Assembly: GCA_014526335.1 (NCBI GenBank) | Contig: JACTAT010000291.1 | Span: 2,996-66,995, forward strand | Direction: 5' to 3' | DNA: 64,000 bases | Origin: Chrysaora quinquecirrha | Taxonomy: Eukaryota; Cnidaria; Scyphozoa; Semaeostomeae; Pelagiidae | Shown here: positions 13,901 to 26,265 of the stretch, one piece after another | How positions within the stretch are numbered: position 1 is the stretch's first letter | Layout: every line of letters starts with the position of its first letter | Program-made: the position numbers and the translations under genes | Notes under the pieces: model-generated | Databases searched by the model: none | What the model was told of the DNA's origin: nothing | Seen by the model: the letters and a program-made list of their open reading frames with translations, nothing else

Positions 13901-16900
13901 GTGTTCTCCGACCTTTTTTTAGTAGATTTAAATTTAAAAACCCTAGGTTACTCTCTTTGCTAGATTGTTGGGGAAAAAACCCTGTCTAGTATGAGAGATA
14001 GGAATCCTAGAACATTCCTAGAAATTCTAAGTAGCAAAGAAAAACTCTATTCTGTGACCTAAACACTTTATTAACCAAACTGCTCTTCTACTCTATGATC
14101 TAAACCTCTAAACTGAGCTAAAAAAGAAAACTAATTTGGCTGCCCTAACGTGATTTTTGCAGCCTACCTTACTTACATCACCCGGTGCAACAACATCATT
14201 GCAAAAATAGCAGCCAAGTCGATCTCCAGGTACATTGACATTCTTAGAAGTGAATGTCTCTTGCGAACCAACATTGGCACCTTCTTCACGCTTTAATCCA
14301 TGTCTCATCACCATAAATGTATCAAAACCAAGTGCAGCATTGATAACAATCTAAGTAAAACAATGCAAAGAAATTGGATACATACAGATGAAAGAGTAGT
14401 TTAACGCAAAATACATTTTCCAGTTTAATTATTCCATTGTTGTTTAAAATTTAGGTTAGTTAAAGGAATTCACATGTATAAGGAAAGTGGCCTAAGCCGA
14501 CCATCAATCAAAATTGAATACAAAAAGAATAGCTAAATTGCTTTTTGTGCAGGAATTCAAAAGAGCTGCTTTGTCCTCATGCAGTGAACCTTCGCGTGGT
14601 CTCTGTGGCGCAATGGTTAGCCTGCTGGACTCACAACGAAAATTTTGTGGGTTCGAGACACGGTCTTTCCACTTGTGTTGCAGAGAAAACAACCTTGGGC
14701 AAGTTGTTAACACAAATGTACTTCTCTCCATATAAATGTATAAATGGTTTATAAATGGGTACCTGGTCGGTAGTTTTGAGCGCCGTGTGTGGATGCACCC
14801 TGCTATATGCTAATGCATCCAGACCAGGGGTAAAGTGTAAAGTCGACTGAGTAGCCCTAGGCTAGTAGTAGACTCAAAAACGGCATTTTTACTTTTGTCT
14901 ATTCTCTTTAAGATTCTATTCGAGCTCACCGTCACAGTGGCTGAAAATTTCTACCGCAACTTGTTTACCCCTTTATAAAATGTTGAACTTTGAGTTCTCA
15001 TAAAATCAATAATTCAAACACTCAGCACTAGGGCAGTGAAACTTGCATCTACAATTTGAAACTTTGAATAAATTTGGATTCTTGATATGAAGTCGGAATT
15101 GAAAACTCTAGCTATATTTTGAAATTTTAGGGAAACCCCATTATGGTTGCCATTCGTCAAAAGGCATATGAAATAAAATAATTCGACAGATATTATTTAT
15201 TTCAAGCAGAAATCTTCTACCTTTCTTTTCGCTGCCCCCATAACAGTTGGCAACCACCGACTTTCTCTTGTGTCCATCAGTAAAAACACAACATCATGAT
15301 CATCAAAGAGTTGCTCTAATTTCTCAACATCTTTTCTGATACGGTTCTCTTCATCTTCTACAAAACAGAAAACAATTACTTCTTGAGTTGAACAGCACTT
15401 CAACTTGCGATAAACAGCGGACACATTGTAAGCTACAACTTCGTTCCCAAGGATATCTGTTGTTGTTGTTGTTTTTGTTGTTGTTGTTAGCTCAGCCCGC
15501 AATAGATACAAATGGGGCATCGCAGTGTTCACGTAGAGGTCCTACTTGCCCTGGGTACGAGGTTGTGTAAGGTATACCATACCTTAGTGCGCCTTAATAT
15601 GTTCCCGCTGTTTATCGTAATAGATAAAGAACGGGCAGACTGGTATTTTGACCTGAAGATGTTTTCCAAGGCGGCAAAAACGGCGAATAGAATCTCCATG
15701 TTTGACTGTTATTCTTGCAAGGCTTTGATCCTGGGTTACAATATGTCACAAGACGCAAGGAAGAAAATGAATTTAATAGCAACCAAGAGGAGACTAATCA
15801 TCTAGCCGGTATTGGATTAAAACCGTGGCTGGCGGTTTCTTCAGATACTTTATTCAATCTTTAAAGCAACATAAATATCTAACAGTACTTAATAAGTCTT
15901 TCAAGTACTGTTTGAAATTTTACAACAAAAATCTTTAAGCTAAGGGTGCTTAAAAGTACCAGTCCTTATATGTGGATTACTGTGTTCTTTGTTACGTCAA
16001 AAGATTTACAAACAAACAACTGTCAATAAACATAAATTCTGTTGAATTTATTTCCAGATCAGTTAGCATTAGCATTTTACAAATAAACCACCATGAAGCA
16101 ACTTTTGCTATTGCAAATAAAGAGTTATTATAATGAAATGTAAAATGCAAAATTTAACCTGTGCTTCCTATCGCATGTCCAGGCATCGGTATCGTAAGAT
16201 CGTGCCATGATGAATCCTATAAATTAATAACAAAAACACAGCTGGTAATGGATGGGTGCAGTGCAAATAGCAATCGACCAAATATAGTTACTCTGATTAG
16301 AATAAGTGGATTGATACTGTATCATACAAATACATCAGTATCATCTATGGAATTCAATCGATTCATCGGCAATAGGACGGCAAATAGTGTACAAACTTTC
16401 AAAACAAAAGTCAAACAAATCGACGTAGCTGCAGATCATGCATCCCATTTACACAGCAAATCGGATACTTGAATATGATACTATTCTAGAATAAAATCTA
16501 ATAGAAGAATATCTCATAGAATACTGCATCATTGTTGGAATTTTCTACTTCACTAGCAAGTAGCCTTTTAATGAGATTAGAAGTTGGTTTTAAAAAGCCT
16601 AACCGCTGTTCCCTTAATTGTAGAACCAAAAATACAAAAGGAATGAAAACAGTAGCAGAGTTGTTCTATACGCTGTCTTAAGAAACGCGCATTTCAAGAG
16701 ATAACAGCAGAAGGAAGACTTATTATTTAAGAATTCCAATGACATACATACCACTCCAGAAAAGATCCTCTTTAATGCATCAGATGCAGCTTCTGATTTG
16801 CGTCTTCCACCATTTTTACAATCTTCAAACTCAAAAAGTGTTTGTCTGACTGGATTTGAGTAGGATATTCTTGAATTGTCTACGAAGGTTATTTTTCGAA

Positions 16901-19900
16901 TACCCCAACCCTGTATGAAGAAAATAAATAAGGGCTATCAAGGTAAGGTCTGATAGTACTGATAAAGATACACAGTTGATTGGTTAGATCAAATAATTGT
17001 TGATGCACAAGAAGGGTTGAAGTTAGTTAACACAAGTTTATTTCATATAAGCCTTAAAACATGAAGAAACTCAGATAAAAAAGAGACAGAAAAGTGAGTA
17101 GGACATTTTAATTATGTTTGTATGGTAAATTGTCAATTTTTTGAATTTTTAAAAAACAGTGAAGGTGCTCCGGCCATGAGGGAAATCAGCAGGAATTGTC
17201 GAAAGCAGTAACGGAACAACATTTTGCGTTGAAGGTACAATTATAAATTTAATATGGAGAAACAAACGTATTTCAGACATTCCTGCTACACACTGAATAT
17301 ATTGGGAAATTCTTACCATTAATCCCTGGCAACATTGCAACCTAAGGTGCCACTACCAAGAAGCAGGCATCGAGTTGAGGCAATCTTTTCTAGATTTATA
17401 TCAGGTACAAGGCGCCACCTCATCAATTTAAGATTCAAATCCACTGCGGATTCAGCAAGCCTAAAAATAAAACATATCTTTTCTGAACCCCTTGTGATAT
17501 TAGAAGTCAAACAAAAAATTAAAAGAATTACCGTAAGCACTTGCGGCACATATTAAAAAATTAGTCTCAAAGAGAAGCAATTATTTGGAAATTTATGAAC
17601 TAAAGTCCTGACGAAAACTAAGTTTACAGCAAATAGCAAAAGCTGTCTTTTGGTTCATCCCATCAAGAGCTTGTTCATGTACTATTAAAGGGGTGTCAAA
17701 GACCAACCTGATGGGCAGCTAAATCCATAGAGGCGCTTGTTCGAATTAATACGTTATCTGCTGCGATTGAAAAACTTCATAATATGCAGGTTTCATTGAA
17801 CCATAGCATTAAATAGTGCAGCTCGTAGTTCAAGTGTAAACTTGTGTACCGATATACGGAACAAGTTTATTTTGTGTCCAGTAAAATATATGCCTATGGC
17901 TCCGAACTGGTAAGAACGTTTCAACCTTAAAACACATGAACAGGTAGGACATATAGCTGAAAAAACGATACACTATTAGGCAAAATATCACATTCATAAT
18001 CTCTAATCCCTGTATGCTCACTTCTATAGAAGACAGATTACAGAATACAGAACGGAAGAAAACTTACTTTACAGGATCCATGGTTGAGCTCAGATTCACC
18101 ATTCTTGGTATCATTTTTTGTTTCTGATTCTTTTCCCAGCCAACAACTTTTGGACATTCTGTTTAATCAACAAAACAACAAATCTTTGAAATAATTCAGT
18201 GTACGGGTAAATTCAATCTAAATCTACATCCTATAACTACATCTCGACCGACCTGGGTAAAAACGTCAATCTTAAATACAAAAATATTCGAATATTTCCA
18301 GTCGAATTTGGAGAGTGATTTCTTGGTCCTTATATCTTTGATTTGCAATAATACTTATCATATGATATAAGCACATTGACATGCATGCTCGCAGTCTTTA
18401 GATAATTTCGAAGATGGAAAATTACGCACCAGCTTCCCTTAATGCTACCCACGAGTATACTACGCTAAAAGTTTTGATTAGATATCATCAAAGTTATCAG
18501 AGTTTTAAAGTTTCACAAAGCATCTTTAGAAAAGAATGGCGCGTTAAAACGACAATGATATCGAGCAATATTCATCATACAGATATCTTGCAACCTTTCT
18601 GATGACTTATTGTCAAAAGGGAAGCTTCTTATCTTAAAATTTTCTTTTAAGGGTTTGTGTTTTGAAATGCCTTTTAATACCAAATAAGACATGAGTGTAT
18701 TGAACAAGTAAAATATACAAAAAATATATCATATTTCGAAGAAAAAGACAGATAACAGGCTGTCCGCCGGATCCAAGATGCTTGTGTCGAAGCAAGTCGA
18801 TAATAAATTGTGAGGAACATTATAAATTGTGTTGCTCCTCGCAATTTATTATTTAAACGCAAATTAGTTTGTCAAAAATACGGCAACAAACTTAATGATA
18901 CCTTTGCATGCTTTGAAATCTGGCAGTTTGTCCATTTCCAACACAAGACTATGACAAATGTCTCTTTTACCATCTCTAACCCTGTCTCTGTAGCACAAGA
19001 TCTTTAACTTTTTGTAACAATCTCCCCTGAAAAAGAAAAAAAATGTCAATTAAATTTGAAGTGTAAACTCAAGGCTGATCCGAACAACTTTTGATGCGGC
19101 TTCATCCACCACATTGTAAAGGGGGTCTTAGTAAAACAAGATTTAAGAATCGAGAAGCAACGATAGCTTACCAGTGATAAGAAATAAGAGCTAAAAGATT
19201 TCTCAGTGGCCAACCAGGATTTTCTTCCAAACTGCTAGGGTCAGCAAATCCTACCGTTAGCTAGAAAAGTAAAATACGATGATAACGTAGGAGACACAGG
19301 GGAGACAGCAGAAAATGCATTCCGATGGTAACGAAGGTCCTAAAAGATTGCACAACAAATAATAAGAAATTTTGCGAAACAGTCTTGCGAAACATTTTGA
19401 AAGTCTAAAACCAAAGAGGATATTATCAATCGGTTGACATAATTAAGTGTAGGAACCGTCAGCAATAGATGTGAATAACTAGTGAGGAAAAGCCAATGTG
19501 GATCGAAATGAGCAAATCAGAACAAGGTTGACAGATAATATATTTCGAATTTCAATCCTGCAATATACACAAAAACAGTCCAGCTTCAGTCGTCTGACTT
19601 GATTGCACTTTTATACAAAACCACATTTATATTTTTTAAACTACTCATTTCGATGTACTTTGAAGTAAGAAAATCTCTGCTTTCCAGTAAAGTTTCTAAT
19701 ACTATAGTGGTTTTTAATATTACAGTTCCTCTATAAAATAAGCAGTATATAAATCAACTCACTTCATCACAATCATTGTTGCAAAATGCTGAAAATGATT
19801 TCAATTCTGCTAGTTGAATCCTATCGGTGTCCAATTTGACAAGAAAAAAGGCTGGATCTGAAAAAAATTGAAAACACAAATTATCAGGCTTAAACAAAAG

Positions 19901-22900
19901 CCTGTATTTCTTCACAGTCAAAGTTTCAATCGTGTTTAATCAACTAATATTTGTAAAATTACAAAAAGTAAATTAAATGTAGCTCTCCAGTCATCATAAT
20001 GTTCAATAAAACTAATTGAGTTTGACTCTGTTCGGATAGTTACATAAGTTACCAAGTCAAACAAGAGAAAAGCATTGGAGAAGGGGGCAAACGATATTGG
20101 TGAGCCATATATCGATCTCAGAAATTAATCCATTTCGACGGTATCTGTTTGTATAAGTAACAAGAAAGTGAAAGAGAGACATGAACTAAATCAAGCAAAT
20201 CAGTCACTTTGCAAATTTTTCTGCTACCTGCTGGTTATGTCAAATAACCTACAAAATTCCAATAGCTTTGCGCAACTATAGTAGTATATAAACGGAAGCC
20301 TTCTAGAAATTGATCATGTGCAGAGTTATTTCTCAATCATGCAGTATACATGCTGCACAACTTCGGCTGCTATTTCTCCATACATCCATTATGTCTTTCT
20401 CGAGTCAAGAATAATAATGCCTGCATACACTTACAAAATACAGGACCACCCACCTTTGCCTAGTTGTGCCGACAGCTCATCGTATGAATTCTGAAGTGAC
20501 ATCAGCTGTGAATGAAGAAAATGAAGCCATGCTCACTAACAATGAGAGCAAAGTAACAATGTAGAATCTTTTTTGTTCAAAAAGCCAGTGTGATATTCAC
20601 AGCAAATAATTAAAGATACAACAAAGAGGGGCTGGCAGTTGAAGTACCCTTTTTCAAATTTGAACAAAAACAAGGGTCATTGGTTAACAAAGATGAGACG
20701 CGGAATAGATTTCCTTCAATGTACCTCAGCTATCTAAATATTAAGTCCAGTCTACAAGTCTTCAAAGCACTGATCAAATAGTCCGGATACCTTAAGCTAA
20801 ATTCAATAGCATGTAGATTTCTTTTCCGTCTTTAGAACCTTATTTATGTGCTTAAGGATACATTTGGAAACCATAACTCCCGAAAATTCTGATGTGATTC
20901 AGTTATTTGAAGTGGCATATCTATGAAGTATTGCATGCTGAAGTTTCGTGAGTGTTTTGTGGATGTTTTATGTGTAACTCTTCTATATTACTCTTATATT
21001 ACTTATAATACCTTTATTATACATAAAATTATTCCTTCCAAGCTCGCGAAACTAAGAAATTACCTGATTTTCATTGTAAACTTTGCTTATCTCCACTGTG
21101 GATTTCACAGTTGCATTTTCGTCTGTGATCAGTGCAGGAAATGCAAACCAATAATAAAAGTGGTATTTCTTCAAATCCTGTGAAGAAACATATGAGAATC
21201 ATTAAAACCATTCAAGCAAATAATAACACAAATAACTAAAAAAACAAATAAATTCAGTTCATCTTCCGTGCTATTAAATTAATAACACATTTTTTTTATA
21301 AGGAACCTTTGGTCTGAGTTGAGGCTGGAGTTCCTTAATTTTTCAACAAAACAAGGCTGAAAGTTCCTTATACTGTTCCTTGTCGTGAGATATTATAAAA
21401 ACTAATTTTTACAGCAAATTCATAGAAACTATTCTTCATTTCTAACTTTAAGTATAAATGGAGCCTTTTAGGGAAGAACGATGGGAAATATATTGCACTT
21501 CTGTTCCTTTTCGTACAAACCATCTTGTTCTTCAAAAAAGAGTTTCTAGTTTTTCATCCGAGCCTCGACAGTTCCTTAAAGTTCCTTAATTTTTTGGGAA
21601 TTTTCAGCCTTGAGTTCCTTATAAAGGTGTTCCTTATAAAAAAAACGTGTAAGTATCAAGATACCCTAGGATAAGATTATCTCATAAACTCATAACCCCA
21701 TAAACATCAAGTTTTACGAATCGACGAGAAAGTAATGAATTTATCATTACTATGATGAAAACATACCGCAAATGTGAGCAGGAGAAATCTGTTAAGCAAT
21801 GAAGGGTCAGCCAGTGCTGCACCTGACTCGATATCTTTCCATATCTAAGAAAAAAGTCATAGTTTATTGGGTGGAATTAATATAAATGTATATGATATTT
21901 ATATCATCAGTACTGAAAACGAAGGAAGCTTTACCAGAAAATAAGAGATAAATATTCCACTTTCAATACACCTTTTCAACTACGAGCCTTGTTTTTAAAA
22001 TTTACGAAAATTTTTCGTACAAACTTTTTTGTTTCTCTATCAATTCATCATTGACTTCAAATCGTTTGAATTTATATCGCAAACAAATGAAACGGTGAAA
22101 TAAATGAAAAAATGTCGAGACAGGATAGCATCTGATGGCAGATGTTGTACAGGCGAGATTACATTAGAATAGCTTCCGCAGAAGATGCGTTCAAGAAACT
22201 TCAAAAGATTTGTACAAGTACCGGAATAAGGGAAGAAGGAAATAAGTCTACAATAGCAAAACTGATCAGAACTGTTTGAAGTTTTTGAAAGTCTTTTAAT
22301 TTTGAGTGCTGCAATGGAAACGAGTCATAGAACTAGACAGGAAAAGCTTGGTGACAGATTTAAAATCAATTCATATATCAAATGATATTGATATAATATT
22401 AACAAAAGATGGGACTGAAATTACAATAATGAAAAACGATGACAAGAATGCGAGCTGCTATTCATTGGACATGTTATCAGAAGAGAGTCTTGGAACAGAA
22501 AACCGTAAGAAATATTAAGACAGATAGAAACCCATTTCTTCTTAAAAAGACAAATTGATTAATGAACAAGGGAGTAAATCAATGATAAAGGAATGAGTGA
22601 ATGAATGGATGGATAAATGAATGAATGAATGAATGAACTGATGAATGAATGAATGAATGGATGAATGAATGAATGAATGAATGGATGGATGGATGGATGG
22701 ATGGATGGATGGATGGATGGGTGGGTGGATGGGTGGATGGATGGATGGATGGATGGATGGATGGATGGATGGATGGATGGATGGATGGATGGATGGATGG
22801 GTGGATAGATGGATGGATGGATGGATGGATGGATGGATGGATGGATGGATGGATGGATGGATTGATGGATGGATGGATGGATGGATGGATGGATGGATGG

Positions 22901-24916
22901 ATGGATGGATGGATGGATGGATGGATGGATGGGTGATTTGAAGTAATGTGAATAGGTTTAAGGAGATAGAAACCCATTTTGTCTAAAAAGTCACATGAAA
23001 TCCAGATTGACTTTGTTGATTACAGAGTATAAGAGAAGAGTAACATGCGAATGATTAATCATTAAATGCAAACCTGATTTGATAAGTTGCAAATTATTTG
23101 TCTTTTGTCACAATTTTTGAAGTCATCAATCGTGTTTTTCAGGTACAAATCTCCTTGACCTCTGAAGGTTCTTGGAGGAACAGATGTCTCTGATCTAAAA
23201 AAAATGGATAACTATAGTACAAATTAATCTGACTCCACTAATTATTATTCCAGTGCAAAAATACTGTTGGAAAACTATGAGAAAGAGATTTACAAAGATA
23301 CAAGAAGACTAAGTTTTTTGCAAGTATCAGGCTGGAAACATACATTGTCACATTACATCACAAAGGTGGTTGGCCTTCCAAAGGTGCAAGCTGCAATTAT
23401 AAGGAGTTGATTAAGTCTTCAATGCACATTGCTTGGTTATATTCAAGCAATGTGAACATGCATTCCGGGCAAGAACCTAGAAAATCTTCTGTGAGTACAT
23501 GCAAGTTTCCCACTTGGGTTAAAAAGAGCTACATAAAGTTAAAGAAAAAATTTACCTGTCTTCAAATGAATCATAGTCAACACTTAAATGGGCAGGAAGA
23601 GAAGGCAAAGTATCTGCAAAATAAATGTGGATGTCTGAATTCAATTTATTTTTAGTTTATTCAGTGGGCTAATAAGATGTCCCCCTAAAGGATAGTTGTC
23701 CTGAAACAATGTAATTATTAACAAATTAGCAATTTTTGGGAATCTACACAACCAACTCCCAAATTTTTTGAAAGACTCGCCACAGCAGTGGCGTAACACA
23801 CAGTGTGCACCTTTAAACACAAAATTAAGGGCCCCCAAAATATTTGGCCCCGAAAGGGGCCCCCGCGAAATTTTGCAAAATCAAACTTTTGGATAAGCGT
23901 TTCAAAAAGCTTTAAATTGATTACAACGTACTTGAGGTCAAAGATATCCCAAAAAAGACTCGATAACCTCGCAATGCTGCCTATAGAAAACGTGGAAGCC
24001 AAACCAATTGATAAGTCTGAACTTATCAAACGATTCGCAAATGTCAATGCTCGAAGACATAAAAGAATTGGCTTGTAGGACTGGAATTAGATCTCTTTTC
24101 GTAAAATATTCAAATAACTTTGTATTCATGACGTTTTTAAATATTTGTGGACAAGCTATCGCAGAGACAGATGTTCTATTGATTATACGTTTACGTGTGA
24201 TAGCCTTGATAAAGCTTGACTAGTAAAAACTCTATAATAATCCCGGTACTAGGGTACTTAAAATAAAAGTTCCTAGAAATCTTCTATTTAACCTGATTCG
24301 ATATCTTGAAAATTGTTTTGTTGATGTTGAAAACTCTCGTCAAAACACCTTCTTATCATGTGTCTTCTTTGTTCAATGCTCCCATGTTTGCCAGATACCT
24401 GTACATATCAGGCTGCAAAATTATACCCAGTGGCGTAGCCAGTCATCCAACAGTGGAGGGGCAAAAAGGCGTGGTCAAAGAAAATAAGGGTGTGGTTTTA
24501 AGAAAAACAACCGACGGCTCACACCCTCTGACATTTTAAAATCATTTTTAGCCTATATAAAAACCAATCTTGGCGATGATTTGGGGGCAACCGCCCCCCC
24601 GTGCGCCCCTCTGGCTACGCCACTGAGTATACCTATATGTCATGTCATGCCCGCATATACTAATGTTACGTTTCCAAACGGAGTATAGACTTAGTATAGA
24701 TAGGTTTGTATTTTACTTCAATACCTAGTCTACTAGGCCAATTGTTTATCACTTACTGTTAACATAACTTGCAAAAACATTTCGAATAGAATCATCAAGT
24801 TTGAACTCTTCCAATTTCTTCCTCGTCAGGATATGCCAGAATCCCACTTCTATGGCACTGGAAAATGGAACAAATTGTAGCAAAGATGACTCTGAGCCTC
24901 CATTTTCGGACGCCAT
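7941..24916 (-). CDS. ATG7: ATG7, E1-like ubiquitin-like-modifier-activating enzyme, 20 coding exons
   Basis: E1-like enzyme that adenylates ATG8/LC3 and ATG12, holds them as a thioester and passes them to ATG3 or ATG10 in cytosolic autophagosome formation. Exons (minus, 5' to 3'): 24916-24757, 23613-23556, 23194-23074, 21844-21767, 21177-21064, 20505-20454, 19857-19763, 19260-19172, 19026-18902, 18158-18068, 17460-17317, 16910-16752, 16216-16159, 15357-15221, 14350-14177, 11223-11108, 10464-10380, 10025-9945, 9577-9458, 7979-7941. All junctions are GT-AG and phases match, except after the eleventh exon. About 698 residues, close to the animal norm. Landmarks: N-terminal [27 protein letters not shown]; Rossmann loop [39 protein letters not shown]; catalytic cysteine in [13 protein letters not shown] (exon 16); second zinc-binding pair CCTAC (exon 18); acidic C-terminus [12 protein letters not shown]. 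Exon 11 is one base short, giving a frameshift (see findings). Confidence 0.95.
8152..8653. mobile_element. MITE with CCTCGTTTACAC-type ends
   Basis: Left end CCTCGTTTACACAGAAG and right end GTGTAAACAGGG form an imperfect inverted repeat, with secondary inverted stretches inside (AGAAGAACT near the left, AGTTCTTCT near the right). About 500 bp, no ORF, in the last intron of ATG7. The target duplication could not be defined, so the ends are approximate. Confidence 0.55.
8726..9106. mobile_element. MITE with ACACGTTTTTT ends, copy 1
   Basis: ACACGTTTTTTATTTTATAA at the left and TTATAAAAAAAACGTGT at the right are inverted. TTTCTTA-type motifs recur within. A related copy with the same ends lies at 21285-21650. 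Both are in ATG7 introns. TSD not resolved. Confidence 0.6.
12805..13986. mobile_element. Non-autonomous DNA transposon with ~300-bp terminal inverted repeats
   Basis: The segment from 12805 to about 13110 returns in inverse orientation from about 13687 to 13986, ending GACAGGGTTTT / AAAACCCTGTC-type with TA on each side. The central spacer (about 580 bp) has no ORF. TGACGTCA palindromes occur near 13094, 13343, 13359 and 13687. It lies in an ATG7 intron. TA duplication suggests a Tc1/mariner-type family. Confidence 0.7.
14597..14875 (+). mobile_element. tRNA-derived SINE
   Basis: The head is tRNA-like: an A box in TGGCGCAATGGTTAGC and a B box in GGGTTCGAGAC about 35 bases on. The body has CTTGGGCAAGTTGTTAACAC followed by TATAAATGGGTACCTGGTCGG, a body type seen in widespread metazoan SINEs (family judged from memory). 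The tail end is not sharp and no TSD was found. It lies in an ATG7 intron, antisense to the gene. Confidence 0.75.
15436..15565. mobile_element. Short Mutator-like MITE with TTG microsatellite
   Basis: A 130-bp element with ends CAACTTCGTTCCCAAGG and CCCTGGGTACGAGGTTG, flanked by TGTAAGCTA and TGTAAGGTA (8 of 9 identical). It is a shorter relative of 5583-6428 and holds a TTG-rich tract. Confidence 0.7.
21285..21650. mobile_element. MITE with ACACGTTTTTT ends, copy 2
   Basis: Starts ACACATTTTTTTTATAAGGA and ends TCCTTATAAAAAAAACGTGT. AGTTCCTTA-type motifs recur inside. Same terminal design as 8726-9106, in another ATG7 intron. Confidence 0.6.
22594..22936 (+). repeat. GATG/AATG tetranucleotide satellite
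   Basis: About 340 bp of near-uninterrupted GATG with AATG, GGTG and GATA variants, graded from AATG-rich at the left to pure GATG at the right. It lies in the third ATG7 intron. It keeps several frames open (MDGW or HPSI repeats), which are artefacts and not proteins. Confidence 0.95.
24428..24625. mobile_element. hAT-type MITE
   Basis: A 198-bp element with inverted ends CAGTGGCGTAGCCAG / CTGGCTACGCCACTG, flanked by 8-bp repeats ATTATACC and AGTATACC (7 of 8 identical). This terminus is characteristic of hAT elements in many animals. It lies in ATG7 intron 1. Confidence 0.85.
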
Positions 24917-24942
24917 TATTATTATTATTATTATTATTATTA
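24915..24942 (+). repeat. ATT microsatellite abutting the ATG7 start codon
   Basis: Nine or so ATT units overlap and immediately precede (on the minus strand) the ATG7 initiator ATG at 24916. Confidence 0.9.
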
Positions 24943-25341
24943 CATACCAAATACAACGTAGACGAATATTGGACTCAGATTCGACTCAGATTCAAAACCC
25001 CGTCGAAAAGGCCTGCAAAACCCCCATGAAAATCCAACTTGTTACAGAATTCATCCTTATTCATCATGACTACACATATCAGGCTGTAGTATGAGCAAAA
25101 CCCGCATCTCTATATCTCATGGGGTGGGGTTCTCAGGAAAACTCGAGTTATCTAGTTATCTACCCCCACCCCATCATGTCCACCATGCGTCAAGGTTAGA
25201 CGATGTGTTTGGATTGTTTTTTTTCTTTTTCTTTGTTTTTGGCTATTTTAAAAAAATTTTCTTTACTCTCTATCATTATACTTGAATATACTTGCTACTT
25301 GCTGTACTGTATGTTTACACTTTAGAGTCTTTCGAATATAG

Positions 25342-26265
25342 GTCCTAACTTCCTCTATTGCTAAATATCCAAGTTATTCGGGAGATTCTTCTGATGACTC
25401 TGATTTTAATACTGAGGGCTCCTTCTTTTCAAATAGCCCAAAAGTATCCAGAGTTCATTTTAAAAATATTGAGCCCAACCTTAAGAAATTGATGAAAGAG
25501 AATGCCGAACTGAAAAAAGACAATGTAAGCTTGCAATATAAGATCGACCATTTGACTGCAAGCTTGCTTGAACAAGAACAAAAAATCGAAATTCTTTTTG
25601 AAAAAGTAAGCATGATAGAATCAAACAAGAAGAGCAAAGAGGTCAAATTGCCCCCTCAAAACAAAGAGAAACCTGCAGAACCTGAAAGTCAACCAGAACG
25701 TCATGCTCCTACCCAACTGAATGTCATAAATGGTGATTCCAACCATTCCCAGGAATTTTCCCCTGAAATCGAGAGGAGAAATGTGTTCACTGATGATTCA
25801 AAGCGTCCCTGGTACAACATTTGCAAGGATTACAACAGAGGAAACTGCACCAGGAGCAATTGCAAGTTCATACATAAAACAGTGAATGCATGTAGATTTT
25901 TCAATACAACAGCAGGTTGCAAAAAGGGGTTGGAGTGCAACTTCTTGCATGTAAGGAAAGTCAATGGCAGAAGCCAACCAACAACATCAAACAACCAACA
26001 ATTTCCAGAACAAAATCTGCAGTCTTTTTTAGAGAACACTTTAGAGTCCAAGCTGACCAAACTACTGCAGCCTCTCATCAATCATCCGCAGCAAACGACC
26101 TTACACCCCAACGCCACCTTCCATTACCTACCACCCCCAACAAACATATCTCAGACCTATCCTCCCCATTCGCCTCAACAAGTTTACGAAATCCAAATGC
26201 CAGCAGCAGCACAACCAGCCCTATACCCTCCACAACAACTGCAGCAAGTAACAAGCAGAGCCTAA
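25342..26265 (+). CDS. LINE ORF1, coiled coil plus two CCCH zinc fingers
   Basis: The frame is open from 25342, but the first ATG is at 25492, so the N-terminus may be lost. The first part is acidic (GDSSDDSDF) and leads into a heptad-like coiled coil (MKENAELKKDNVSLQYKIDH and on). Then come two CCCH motifs, CKDYNRGNCTRSNCKFIH and CRFFNTTAGCKKGLECNFLH, and a Q/P-rich C-terminus. The coiled coil plus nucleic-acid-binding finger plan is that of LINE ORF1 RNA chaperones, with CCCH fingers in place of the commoner CCHC or RRM. It stops at 26265, just where the ORF2 endonuclease homology begins in another frame. Confidence 0.75.
   Translation, partial: VLTSSIAKYPSYSGDSSDDSDFNTEGSFFSNSPKVSRVHFKNIEPNLKKLMKENAELKKDNVSLQYKIDHLTASLLEQEQKIEILFEKVSMIESNKKSKEVKLPPQNKEKPAEPESQPERHAPTQLNVINGDSNHSQEFSPEIERRNVFTDDSKRPWYNICKDYNRGNCTRSNCKFIHKTVNACRFFNTTAGCKKGLECNFLHVRKVNGRSQPTTSNNQQFPEQNLQSFLENTLESKLTKLLQPLINHPQQTTLHPNATFHYLPPPTNISQTYPPHSPQQVYEIQMPAAAQPALYPPQQLQQVTSRA

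Noticed and set aside
14597..14670. Functional tRNA gene
   Set aside because: The A and B boxes are present, but the sequence runs into a SINE body and the acceptor stem does not pair.
22579..22977. HPSI and MDGW repeat ORFs
   Set aside because: Direct translation of the GATG satellite within an ATG7 intron.
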